Origin: Alistipes sp.
Lineage (GTDB): Bacteria > Bacteroidota > Bacteroidia > Bacteroidales > Rikenellaceae
DNA length: 48,127 bases
Direction: 5' to 3'
NCBI GenBank assembly: GCA_017559615.1
Contig: JAFYRB010000102.1
Location: 1-48,127, forward strand
The translations under genes and the position numbers were made by a program. Positions 24,062-31,466 of this stretch are shown one piece after another. The notes below the pieces were generated by a model that was given only the letters and a program-made list of their open reading frames with translations, ran no database searches and was not told the origin of the DNA. Numbering within the stretch: position 1 is the stretch's first letter; each line of letters begins with the position of its first letter.

Positions 24062-24086
24062 AAAAGAGGCCATTTCGGACTCTTTT
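24062..24086 (+). terminator. Intrinsic-terminator-like hairpin in the cvpA leader
   Basis: AAAAGAG pairs with CTCTTTT and inner CC/GG pairs close the loop ATTTC; the tail is TATATTAG. It lies in a divergent spacer where no plus-strand gene ends upstream, 68 nt before the cvpA start. A near-consensus -7 box (TATCTTCG, 24038-24045) lies just upstream, so the hairpin would fall at the head of the transcript, as an attenuator would. Confidence 0.5.
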
Positions 24087-24153
24087 ATATTAGTTACATC
24101 CCGCAGTGGGAGCTAATTAACTGGAATTACTAACTTAAAAACAGACCGCTATT

Positions 24154-24795
24154 ATGATTATTGACATTATCCTTATCGCTCTTGCTCTTATCGCCCTTGT
24201 CGTTGGTTGGCGTAAAGGTTTCATCGTGCAGCTTTTGCAGGTCGTAGGTCTCTATGTTGCCATCCTCTTGGCTCCCGACTATGCAAACGCCATTGGCGAG
24301 AACTTCTCTACGGACCCAGGTTTGGCATACCTCATCGGCTTTGGTATAATCATCCTTGGCGTATGGATTTTCGTATGGATTATCGCGCCACTATTCCGCA
24401 AACTTCTACTCTTCGACTTCCTTAAGAAGATTGACTCGTTGCTTGGTATGGCCCTCGCAGTTGTTGCCACAGGCCTTATCACAGCCGTTCTCTGCTCGCT
24501 CTTCACAACCGCAAATATCGGTGAGATGCGTGCCGAGAAGGTCCTTGAGCTTGGCTCACAGGGACTCACCCCAGAGATGGTCGAGGAGTATGCCGATATG
24601 CTCGAAAATAGAGATGCCCGCGTTCGAGAGTATTTCGAGCCAAAGTACGTTGACTACGAGGTTCTCGACGAGTCGATACTCTTCAACGAGTTAGCAAAAT
24701 TTGGCGAGGCAGTATTCCCCGAGTTAGAGGAGATCGAAGAGGAGGTATTGGAGTGGGCGTTAACCGTTAAATCAGACTATGAATCAGCCTTTTAA
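24154..24795 (+). CDS. CvpA family membrane protein
   Basis: The 213-residue protein has four membrane segments in its first 125 residues (about 2-20, 28-45, 58-80, 95-118) with the CvpA pattern: DIILIALALIALVVGWRKGFIVQLLQVVGLY and then DSLLGMALAVVATGL. In E. coli CvpA is needed for colicin V production; its general role is in envelope homeostasis. The C-terminal 90 residues are acidic and cytoplasmic. It overlaps rsgA by 17 nt and heads a four-gene operon. The leader of about 100 nt contains a terminator-like hairpin. Confidence 0.9.
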   Translation: MIIDIILIALALIALVVGWRKGFIVQLLQVVGLYVAILLAPDYANAIGENFSTDPGLAYLIGFGIIILGVWIFVWIIAPLFRKLLLFDFLKKIDSLLGMALAVVATGLITAVLCSLFTTANIGEMRAEKVLELGSQGLTPEMVEEYADMLENRDARVREYFEPKYVDYEVLDESILFNELAKFGEAVFPELEEIEEEVLEWALTVKSDYESAF

Positions 24796-25723
24796 CGATA
24801 CTGAAACAAGATTAGAGGGAGTTGTCGTAAGTTCGACAGGCAGTTGGTATGAGGTCACCACATCACGTGGTGTCCTCAACTGTCGTATACGTGGTAAGCT
24901 ACGCCTCAAGGGCATCCGCTCCACCAACCCTGTTGTTGTCGGCGACCGCGTGATGGTCGAGCCCGACGAGCAGAGCAACGCCATTGTGGAGATTCTCCCA
25001 CGCCGCAACTATGTCATTCGTCGCGCCTCGAATCTCTCCAAGGAGTCGCATATCATCGCTGCAAATATCGACCGCGCACTCCTTATCGTTACGCTTCACG
25101 CCCCTACCACACCCCGCGAATTCGTAGACCGTTTCCTTGTCACTTGCGAGGCTTATAAGGTTCCCGTGACTATTGTCTTGGGCAAGGCCGACACGCTCGT
25201 TGATGAGTTGGCTATGGAGGCTGAGGAGTTCGAGGCGATATATGGCGATGCAGGCTATGAGGTGCTACGCTTAAGTTCCAATACGGGCGAGGGCGTTGAG
25301 CAGATACGCGCCATACTTCACAACCACACTACCCTTGTTGCGGGCAACTCTGGCGTCGGCAAGTCGACACTCGTACGCGCCATAGACCCTACGCTCGACA
25401 TCCGCACTGGCGAGATTTCCGAGAGCCACCATAAGGGTAAGCACACCACAACATTCTCGACAATGTACCCCATCGAGGGTGGATATATCATCGACACGCC
25501 AGGCATCAAGGGCTTCGGACTTATCGACATTGATGGCCGCGAGCTATGCCGCTACTTCCCAGAGATGATGCGCCTGGCACCCGACTGCCGATTCTATAAC
25601 TGCACCCATACCCACGAGCCTGGATGTGCTGTATCAGAGGCAGTTAAGGAGGGTATCGTAGCGTGGTCGAGATACGAAAGTTACCTAAAAATCTTAGACG
25701 AAGATGACAAATATCGCAAGTAG
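24779..25723 (+). CDS. rsgA: Small ribosomal subunit biogenesis GTPase RsgA
   Basis: The 314-residue circularly permuted GTPase has an N-terminal OB-fold (about 10-70), the G4 motif VLGKAD, G1 GNSGVGKST, G2 and G3 GKHTTTFS and DTPGIKGFG, in the order G4-G1-G3 that marks the permuted family. A C-terminal zinc knuckle follows (CRFYNCTHTHEPGC). RsgA checks late maturation of the 30S subunit. It overlaps cvpA by 17 nt and trmH by 20 nt, so translation is probably coupled. Confidence 0.97.
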   Translation: MNQPFNDTETRLEGVVVSSTGSWYEVTTSRGVLNCRIRGKLRLKGIRSTNPVVVGDRVMVEPDEQSNAIVEILPRRNYVIRRASNLSKESHIIAANIDRALLIVTLHAPTTPREFVDRFLVTCEAYKVPVTIVLGKADTLVDELAMEAEEFEAIYGDAGYEVLRLSSNTGEGVEQIRAILHNHTTLVAGNSGVGKSTLVRAIDPTLDIRTGEISESHHKGKHTTTFSTMYPIEGGYIIDTPGIKGFGLIDIDGRELCRYFPEMMRLAPDCRFYNCTHTHEPGCAVSEAVKEGIVAWSRYESYLKILDEDDKYRK

Positions 25724-26426
25724 ACTGCGCACCGAGGAGCACTCCGAGGAGTGGATGAGGGAGCGTCTTGAGTATATGACAGAGTTCCTCACCGAGGAGC
25801 GCAAGGAGGTCTTGCGCCGCACCCTCGCACAGCGCACCCACTATATGCGCATTATGACCGAGAATATGTTCCACCCGCAGAACGCCAGCGCCATTATGCG
25901 CCACTGCGAGGCATTCGGCATCCAGCAGATACACACCGTCGAGGACCGCTGCAAATTCGACCCTTCGGTGAACATCGTGCGTGGCACGCAGAAGTGGGTT
26001 GACGTGGAGCATCACGACACCACTGCCGAGGCCCTCAAGGCTCTCAAGAGCGAGGGTTATCGCATCATCGCCACCACACCCCACCGTTGTAGCTCAACAC
26101 CCGAAACTTTCGATGTTACGAAGGGTAAGTTTGCCCTTGTCTTTGGCACGGAACACGCTGGCATCTCGGAGGAGGTTATCGAGGCTGCGGACGAGTTCTT
26201 GATGATTCCTATGTGCGGTATGGTTGAGAGCCTAAATGTCTCTGCCTCAGCCGCTATATTGATATATATGCTCTCGCAGCGCATCCGCGAGCAGGTGGAT
26301 GGCTGGCAACTATCGGAGCAGGAGCAGCTACGCCTTCTCACACGTTGGACGATGTCCTCGGTACGTGACTACGAGGGTATCCTCCGCAAAGCCGAGCAGA
26401 GCGGAAAACTATTAATCAAGGAGTAG
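25704..26426 (+). CDS. trmH: TrmH/SpoU-family RNA 2'-O-methyltransferase
   Basis: The 240-residue SPOUT methyltransferase carries the three motifs of the SpoU family: NASAIMRHCEAFG (motif 1, with Asn and Arg), FGTEHAGIS (motif 2) and IPMCGMVESLNVSASAAILIY (motif 3). The N-terminal helical extension and the C-terminal helix with TRWTMSSV are like tRNA (Gm18) methyltransferase TrmH. Assignment to tRNA Gm18 rather than an rRNA target is by resemblance. It overlaps rsgA by 20 nt; the aminotransferase gene follows after 5 nt. Confidence 0.88.
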   Translation: MTNIASRLRTEEHSEEWMRERLEYMTEFLTEERKEVLRRTLAQRTHYMRIMTENMFHPQNASAIMRHCEAFGIQQIHTVEDRCKFDPSVNIVRGTQKWVDVEHHDTTAEALKALKSEGYRIIATTPHRCSSTPETFDVTKGKFALVFGTEHAGISEEVIEAADEFLMIPMCGMVESLNVSASAAILIYMLSQRIREQVDGWQLSEQEQLRLLTRWTMSSVRDYEGILRKAEQSGKLLIKE

Positions 26427-26431
26427 AAACT

Positions 26432-27625
26432 ATGATACTACGCAAGCAATTTTTGCAGCACGTGGGACAGACATCCCCATCGCCAATGCTTATCGAGGTG
26501 GCACGCGCCGAGGGCTCGTTTTTCTACACCCCCGAGGGCAAGCGCTATTTCGACCTTGTGGCAGGCGTCTCGGTTAGCAACGTAGGTCACGCCAACCCCG
26601 ACGTGGTACGTGCCGTACAGGAGCAAGCAGCTCAGTATATGCACGTTATGGTCTATGGCGAGATGGTCGAGCGCCCACAAGTTGAGTATGCTCGTCGCAT
26701 CACCGAGCTTCTCCCCGAAGGCATCGACTGCCTCTATTTCGTGAACTCTGGAGCCGAGGCTGTCGAGGTGGCACTGAAGCTCGCAAAGCGCTATACTGGC
26801 CGTACGGAGCTTATCTCTATGCGTCGCGCCTACCACGGCTCTACGCACGGCGCAATGTCGATGATGGGAGCGCCCGAAGGCGAGGAGTGGAAGGCGGAGT
26901 TTAGACCTCTTCTCCCCGATGTTAAGTCCATCAATTTCAACTCGTTCGAGGATTTACAGAAGATTACCACACGCACCGCAGGAGTTCTTTGCGAGGTTGT
27001 TCAGGGCGAGGCTGGCGTGCGACTTCCAAACCCCGAATGGTTGACGGCTTTGCGCGAGCGTTGCACGGAGGTTGGCGCATTGCTTATCTTCGATGAGATT
27101 CAGACGGGTATGGGACGTACGGGCGAGATGTTTGCCTCAACGAAGTATGGCATCACCCCCGATGTAGTCTGCTTGGCAAAGGCTTTTGGTGGCGGAATGC
27201 CTCTTGGTGGCGTAGCGTCAAATAAGCAAATTCTCGACTCTTTTACGCATAACCCTTGCTTGGGACATATCACCACTTTTGGAGGGCATCCCGTATGTTG
27301 CGCAGCAGGTCTTGCAGCCCTTAACTACCTAACCAACAACAATATCGTTGAGCAGGTGGAGTCGAAGGGCGCATTGTTTGAGGAGCGTCTTAAGAGCCAT
27401 CCTCGCGTCTTGGAAATTCGTCGTTCAGGACTTTTACTCGCCCTCGAACTTGGCAAGGCGGAGTACCTCTATCGTCTTATGGAGATTTTCAAGGAGGTGG
27501 GCATTATGAGCGACTGGTTCCTCTACTGCGACACTGCCTTCCGCATATCACCGCCACTAACCATTTCGGAGGCGGAGATTGAGGAGTGCTGCACCCTTAT
27601 CCGCGAGGCTCTCGACAGACTATAA
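26432..27625 (+). CDS. Class III PLP aminotransferase (acetylornithine/GABA aminotransferase-like)
   Basis: The 397-residue protein is a fold type I, class III aminotransferase. Visible motifs are YFVNSGAEAVEVALKLAKRYTGR, the YHGSTHGA cofactor-binding stretch, LIFDEIQTGMGRTG and the Schiff-base lysine in CLAKAFGGGMPLGG. The exact substrate is not clear; no arginine or lysine biosynthesis genes lie next to it, so argD cannot be assigned. It is the last gene of the cvpA-rsgA-trmH operon and is followed by a strong terminator. Confidence 0.88.
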   Translation: MILRKQFLQHVGQTSPSPMLIEVARAEGSFFYTPEGKRYFDLVAGVSVSNVGHANPDVVRAVQEQAAQYMHVMVYGEMVERPQVEYARRITELLPEGIDCLYFVNSGAEAVEVALKLAKRYTGRTELISMRRAYHGSTHGAMSMMGAPEGEEWKAEFRPLLPDVKSINFNSFEDLQKITTRTAGVLCEVVQGEAGVRLPNPEWLTALRERCTEVGALLIFDEIQTGMGRTGEMFASTKYGITPDVVCLAKAFGGGMPLGGVASNKQILDSFTHNPCLGHITTFGGHPVCCAAGLAALNYLTNNNIVEQVESKGALFEERLKSHPRVLEIRRSGLLLALELGKAEYLYRLMEIFKEVGIMSDWFLYCDTAFRISPPLTISEAEIEECCTLIREALDRL

Positions 27626-27649
27626 CAACAGCATAACATAACCCATTTT

Positions 27650-27691
27650 AAGAGGTCGTATCGTCGAAATATAGTTGCGATACGGCCTCTT
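27650..27691 (+). terminator. Terminator of the cvpA operon
   Basis: A 14-bp stem (AAGAGGTCGTATCG against CGATACGGCCTCTT, one T-G pair) with a 14-nt loop, then CTTTTTTG. It lies 25 nt after the aminotransferase stop. Confidence 0.9.
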
Positions 27692-27695
27692 CTTT

Positions 27696-27725
27696 TTTGT
27701 TATACAAAAAAATTGACTATCTTTG
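27696..27725 (+). promoter_or_regulatory. Promoter of the flippase-holB-folK transcription unit
   Basis: TTTG at 27696-27699, 18 bp, then TATCTTTG at 27718-27725. It partly overlaps the T-run of the preceding terminator. The upstream in-frame ATG at 27713 lies inside this promoter and cannot be the start. Confidence 0.7.
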
Positions 27726-27733
27726 TGCGATTA

Positions 27734-27775
27734 TGCGCACGCATACGTCACGTGCGCACGACCTTTGACACAAAG
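27734..27775 (+). promoter_or_regulatory. Two stacked hairpins in the flippase leader
   Basis: TGCGCACG (27734-27741) pairs perfectly with CGTGCGCA (27751-27758); CTTTG (27763-27767) pairs with CAAAG (27771-27775) just 3 nt before the start codon. Neither is followed by a T run. They fill almost the whole 47-nt leader. Confidence 0.55.
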
Positions 27776-27778
27776 ACA

Positions 27779-29266
27779 ATGTTAGAAAAGTTAGCAAAAC
27801 AGACCGCAATATATGGCATCAGCACGATAGTTGTCCGCTTCTTGAACTATCTGCTGACACCCTACTACACCCGTATCTTCGAGCAGGGTGAGTATGGTAT
27901 TGTCACCGACATTTATGCCCTTATCCCCTTCGCCCTTGTGGTGCTTTCGATGGGTATGGAGTCGAGCTTCTTCCGCTTCACCACACGTGCCGAGGAGGCT
28001 GGAGGTGATGTTGAGGCGAGTAAGCGCAATGTCTTTGCCTCAACCTGGGGTATGACATCCCTAAATGCAGTACTCTTCTTCGTTCTCGTATGGCTCTTCA
28101 ACGCGCCAATCTCCGAGGCGATGGGTGCGGCGTATGTAGTACACCCCGAGTATGTACTTATCGTTGCAGCAATCGTTATGGTCGACGTGTGGTCGATAAT
28201 CCCCTTCGCAAAGCTCCGAGAGCAGGGCCGCGCTATGCGTTTCGTAATCCTTAAGTCGTTAAGCGTCTTGCTCAACGTCACCCTCGCCATAGGCTTCGGC
28301 GTCGCGGGACTCTATGCCACACACTTTGGCGTCGGCTGGGTGTTGGTTGCAAACCTTATCGCTAGTGTCGTGACTCTCGTAGCGCTGCTCCCCACCACCG
28401 AGCGCATCGTGCCACGTATCGACTGGAGGCTTATGCGACAAATACTCCTCTACTCCGCACCACTACTTTTGGGCGGCATCGCAGGTACGGCAACGGAGTT
28501 TATCGACAGGCAGATGATTAAGTTCCTCACCCCTGGTGGCGAGGCTCACGCTATGGCGGAGTTGGGTATCTACGGCGCAATTGTTAAGATTGCCGTTGTT
28601 ATGACGCTCTTCACGCAGATGTATCGTCTTGCTGCCGAGCCATTCTTCCTTGCGGGCTTCAAGAAGGAGGAGTTCAAGGAGGCTAATGCCGCGTCGATGA
28701 AGTACTACGTTATGGCGTCGATGATTATCTTCCTCGGCATCGTGCTATTCAAGGATGTTTTTGCACTTATCGTAGGCCGCCGCTTCCGCGAGGGTATCGA
28801 CATATTGCCTATCGTTTTGGCATCGAACGTCTTGGCGGGCATATGGTTCAACCTCTCGTTCTGGTACAAGAGGGAGGAGAAGACCAAGTATGCCGCCTAT
28901 ATTACGGTTTTAGGCCTTGTGGTCACCATAGCATTGAGCTTTGTCCTTGTTCCAAAGATGGGCTACCGCGGCGCTGCGTGGGTACGCCTTATCGCCGAGG
29001 CTGCGATGGTTGTGTGGAGCTACATCCTCTGCAAGCGCCACTACCCTATCCCTTACAATTTGAAGCGCATCGCCGAGTACTTTGCCGTGGCGGGTGTGGT
29101 GTACCTCATATCGAGAAATCTTCCACAATGGGATGCACCACTAAATATGGCTATCAACATCATCCTCTTTATGGCTGCTATAAGCTATGCCGTATGGCGC
29201 GAGAAGATAGACATCAAGGCTCTTGTGCAGAGCATTTTGGGTAAATTTTTAGGAAAGAGAGTATAA
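27779..29266 (+). CDS. Wzx-like polysaccharide flippase (MATE/MVF superfamily)
   Basis: The 495-residue membrane protein has about 12-14 hydrophobic segments over its length. The N-terminus KLAKQTAIYGISTIVVRFLNYLLTPYYTRIFEQGEYGIVT is typical of oligosaccharide flippases, with later MGMESSFFRF and APLLLGGIAGTATEFIDRQMI. These proteins turn lipid-linked glycan units across the inner membrane. ATG at 27779 is chosen since the longer frame begins inside the promoter. It is not next to glycosyltransferase genes; the gene that follows, holB, overlaps by one base. Confidence 0.88.
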   Translation: MLEKLAKQTAIYGISTIVVRFLNYLLTPYYTRIFEQGEYGIVTDIYALIPFALVVLSMGMESSFFRFTTRAEEAGGDVEASKRNVFASTWGMTSLNAVLFFVLVWLFNAPISEAMGAAYVVHPEYVLIVAAIVMVDVWSIIPFAKLREQGRAMRFVILKSLSVLLNVTLAIGFGVAGLYATHFGVGWVLVANLIASVVTLVALLPTTERIVPRIDWRLMRQILLYSAPLLLGGIAGTATEFIDRQMIKFLTPGGEAHAMAELGIYGAIVKIAVVMTLFTQMYRLAAEPFFLAGFKKEEFKEANAASMKYYVMASMIIFLGIVLFKDVFALIVGRRFREGIDILPIVLASNVLAGIWFNLSFWYKREEKTKYAAYITVLGLVVTIALSFVLVPKMGYRGAAWVRLIAEAAMVVWSYILCKRHYPIPYNLKRIAEYFAVAGVVYLISRNLPQWDAPLNMAINIILFMAAISYAVWREKIDIKALVQSILGKFLGKRV

Positions 29267-30411
29267 TGAAATTTGCAGATATCATAGGTCACGATGGTCT
29301 TAAGGCGCGTCTTAAGGCGCAGATAGATGCTGGACGTGTCAGCCACGCGCAGCTCTTTACGGGCGATGCGGGTTATGGTTCGTTGCCCCTTGCTTTGGCA
29401 TACGTGCAGTACCTCTTCTGCCCTAACCGCCACAATGGTGACTCGTGTGGTGAGTGCCCTTCGTGCCGACAGATAGAGGCTCTTGCCCACCCCGACCTAC
29501 ATATGGTCTTCCCCGTGAATAAGCGCGAGAAGAAGGCTAATGAGGCTGTTATCAGCGATATGTTTATCGAGAAGTGGCGAGATATATGGCAGCGTAACGG
29601 AGGAATCTTCTCGGCCGATGAGTGGTACGCCGACCTCGACCTCGGTAAGACTATGAAGGGCCTTATCTCGGCCAAGGAGTCAGAGGAGATAATCCGCAAA
29701 CTTCAATTCAAGAGCTACTCTTCGGAGTATAAGGCGATGATAATCTGGCTTCCCGAGGCGATGAATCAGGAGGCTGCGAATAAGATTCTCAAGATTCTTG
29801 AGGAGCCTTGGGATAAGACACTCTTTATCCTTGTGTCGGAGCATCCCGAGTTGCTTCTGCAGACCATCACCTCACGTACACAGGAGGTGTCGGTAGGCCG
29901 TATCGACGTTGCTACGTTGGAGCGCGTTGCCCTACGCGAGGGTAAGCCACAGGAGGAGGCGCACAACATCGCACGCTTGGCGGGAGGCTCGGTGTTGGAG
30001 CTTCGAGAGCTTCTACGTGGCGAGACCGATGAGTCACGCGCACAGTCGTTCGAGCTATTCACACGCCTTATGCGCCTAAGTTATAACGACAAGCACCTCG
30101 AGCTATTTGAGTGGGCCGATGACATCGCGACTCTCACACGCGAGGGACAGCGTCAGTTCTTCCTCCACGCCGTACGCCTACTCCGCGAGAGCTATATGCT
30201 TCACGCAGGCCTCGGCACTATAAGCTACCTTTGGGGAGAGGAGCGTGCCTTCTGCACGAAGTTCGCACCATTTATTGGCAACCAGAACATCGAGATTTTG
30301 GTCGAGGAGATAGAGCGCGCTATGCTTCAAATTCAGCAGAATGGCTCGCCACGTATAATATTCACACACTTCGCACTCGCAGTGTCGAAGCAGATTAACC
30401 GCCTACAATAA
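29266..30411 (+). CDS. holB: DNA polymerase III delta-prime subunit
   Basis: The 381-residue clamp-loader subunit has the AAA+ fold: IIGHDGLKARLKAQIDAGRVSHAQLF, a degenerate Walker A (GDAGYGSLPLA, lacking GKS/T, as usual for delta prime), a zinc module with CPNRHNGDSCGECPSC and the SRC-like stretch TSRTQE with EEP before it. It does not hydrolyse ATP but supports loading of the sliding clamp. The Bacteroidota version is longer than in E. coli (334 residues). It overlaps the flippase stop by one base and folK by one base. Confidence 0.9.
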   Translation: MKFADIIGHDGLKARLKAQIDAGRVSHAQLFTGDAGYGSLPLALAYVQYLFCPNRHNGDSCGECPSCRQIEALAHPDLHMVFPVNKREKKANEAVISDMFIEKWRDIWQRNGGIFSADEWYADLDLGKTMKGLISAKESEEIIRKLQFKSYSSEYKAMIIWLPEAMNQEAANKILKILEEPWDKTLFILVSEHPELLLQTITSRTQEVSVGRIDVATLERVALREGKPQEEAHNIARLAGGSVLELRELLRGETDESRAQSFELFTRLMRLSYNDKHLELFEWADDIATLTREGQRQFFLHAVRLLRESYMLHAGLGTISYLWGEERAFCTKFAPFIGNQNIEILVEEIERAMLQIQQNGSPRIIFTHFALAVSKQINRLQ

Positions 30412-30908
30412 TGAGCCAGACGAGTGTCATACTGCTGTTAGGGTCTAACGATGTCGATGCCGCGCAGATTGTCGAGCGTGCCATCGCCATCCTCCACAAC
30501 TCCGTAGGCGAGGTTGTAAGATGCTCGGCGGAGTATCGCTCGGTGGCCTATGGTTTCACCTCGGAGCGCGAGTTTGTGAATCGCGCGGTGGAGGTTACAA
30601 CAACTGCCGATGCCTATGAGGTGCTACGTCGCATAAACCTCATTGAGGCACTCCTGGGGCGTGACCGCGAGCAGGAGAATGTAGTAAAAAGCGCTATGGG
30701 CGAGGCTTATGCCTCACGTCCCATCGACATTGATATAATTTTTTATGGCGAGGAGACGTTCTCGGATGAGAGGCTTACTATTCCCTACCACTTTTTGGAC
30801 GAGAGGGAGTATGCCCTACGCCCTGTGGTGGAGATAGCCCCCGAGCGCCGACACCCAGCCCTTGAGCATACGCCACGCGAGATGCTCAACGCACTTACGA
30901 AACTTTAG
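30411..30908 (+). CDS. folK: 2-amino-4-hydroxy-6-hydroxymethyldihydropteridine diphosphokinase
   Basis: The 165-residue enzyme transfers pyrophosphate from ATP to hydroxymethyldihydropterin in folate synthesis. The family features are the N-terminal LLLGSND, the central EYRSVAYG and EFVNRAVEV, the IEALLGRDRE segment and SRPIDIDIIFYG, which carries the two metal-binding Asp residues, then ERLTIPYHFLDEREYALRPVVEI. Length is normal. It is in the holB transcription unit. Confidence 0.94.
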   Translation: MSQTSVILLLGSNDVDAAQIVERAIAILHNSVGEVVRCSAEYRSVAYGFTSEREFVNRAVEVTTTADAYEVLRRINLIEALLGRDREQENVVKSAMGEAYASRPIDIDIIFYGEETFSDERLTIPYHFLDEREYALRPVVEIAPERRHPALEHTPREMLNALTKL

Positions 30909-30914
30909 TGAGAT

Positions 30915-31457
30915 ATGAGATATATAACAACAATATTTGCCGTATGCGTTGCTGCCCTATGCCTCGTTGGCTGCTTCAAAGAGGAGAAGCAGGGTACGCA
31001 GATGCTTATCCAGCTATGGTCGCAGAATGTTGCCAAGGACCCTATACTCCCTACCACCTCCGATGTGGAGGGCTATGCCTTTGAGGTTAAGAAGGGCTCG
31101 AAGTGGGAGGTATCATCGTGGGAGGATGCTCTCAACCACCGCATCACAAACTCCGACAATAATGCGGAGCAGATGACCGAACCTACGCTCTATGCCAACT
31201 ATGACTCTGCGGCAGAGTATCAGGTAAGCTACGATTTGTGGGACGGAGAGTGCTTCTTCTTGGTGATTGTGGATAAGACAAACAAGATTTACGCCACACG
31301 CCTTTACGACACGCCGATAAATCTACCTGTGGTATACACACAGCTACACCTCTACGCGTATAAGAAGTCGGGCTCGGCAAATGGCTGGATATTCACAAAC
31401 CCATTCCCTGATGAGGAGCGCGAGCCATTGGCACCTACCGACAACGAGGAGCTATAA
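30915..31457 (+). CDS. Putative lipoprotein of unknown function
   Basis: The 180-residue protein has a signal peptide ending in lipobox CLVGC (Cys about 19), so it is likely a lipoprotein. The mature part has mixed strand-like segments (FEVKKGSKWEVSSWEDAL, AEYQVSYDLWDGECFFLVIVDKTNKIYA) and a Tyr-rich end with LHLYAYKKSGSANG and an acidic tail. I recognise no domain. It follows folK by 6 nt and precedes another large lipoprotein gene, suggesting a shared envelope role. Confidence 0.75.
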   Translation: MRYITTIFAVCVAALCLVGCFKEEKQGTQMLIQLWSQNVAKDPILPTTSDVEGYAFEVKKGSKWEVSSWEDALNHRITNSDNNAEQMTEPTLYANYDSAAEYQVSYDLWDGECFFLVIVDKTNKIYATRLYDTPINLPVVYTQLHLYAYKKSGSANGWIFTNPFPDEEREPLAPTDNEEL

Positions 31458-31466
31458 TAAGAGTTA

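Noticed and set aside
27713..27778. Longer start for the flippase gene
   Set aside because: The upstream ATG lies between the -33 and -7 boxes of the promoter, and the extra residues do not look like the family.
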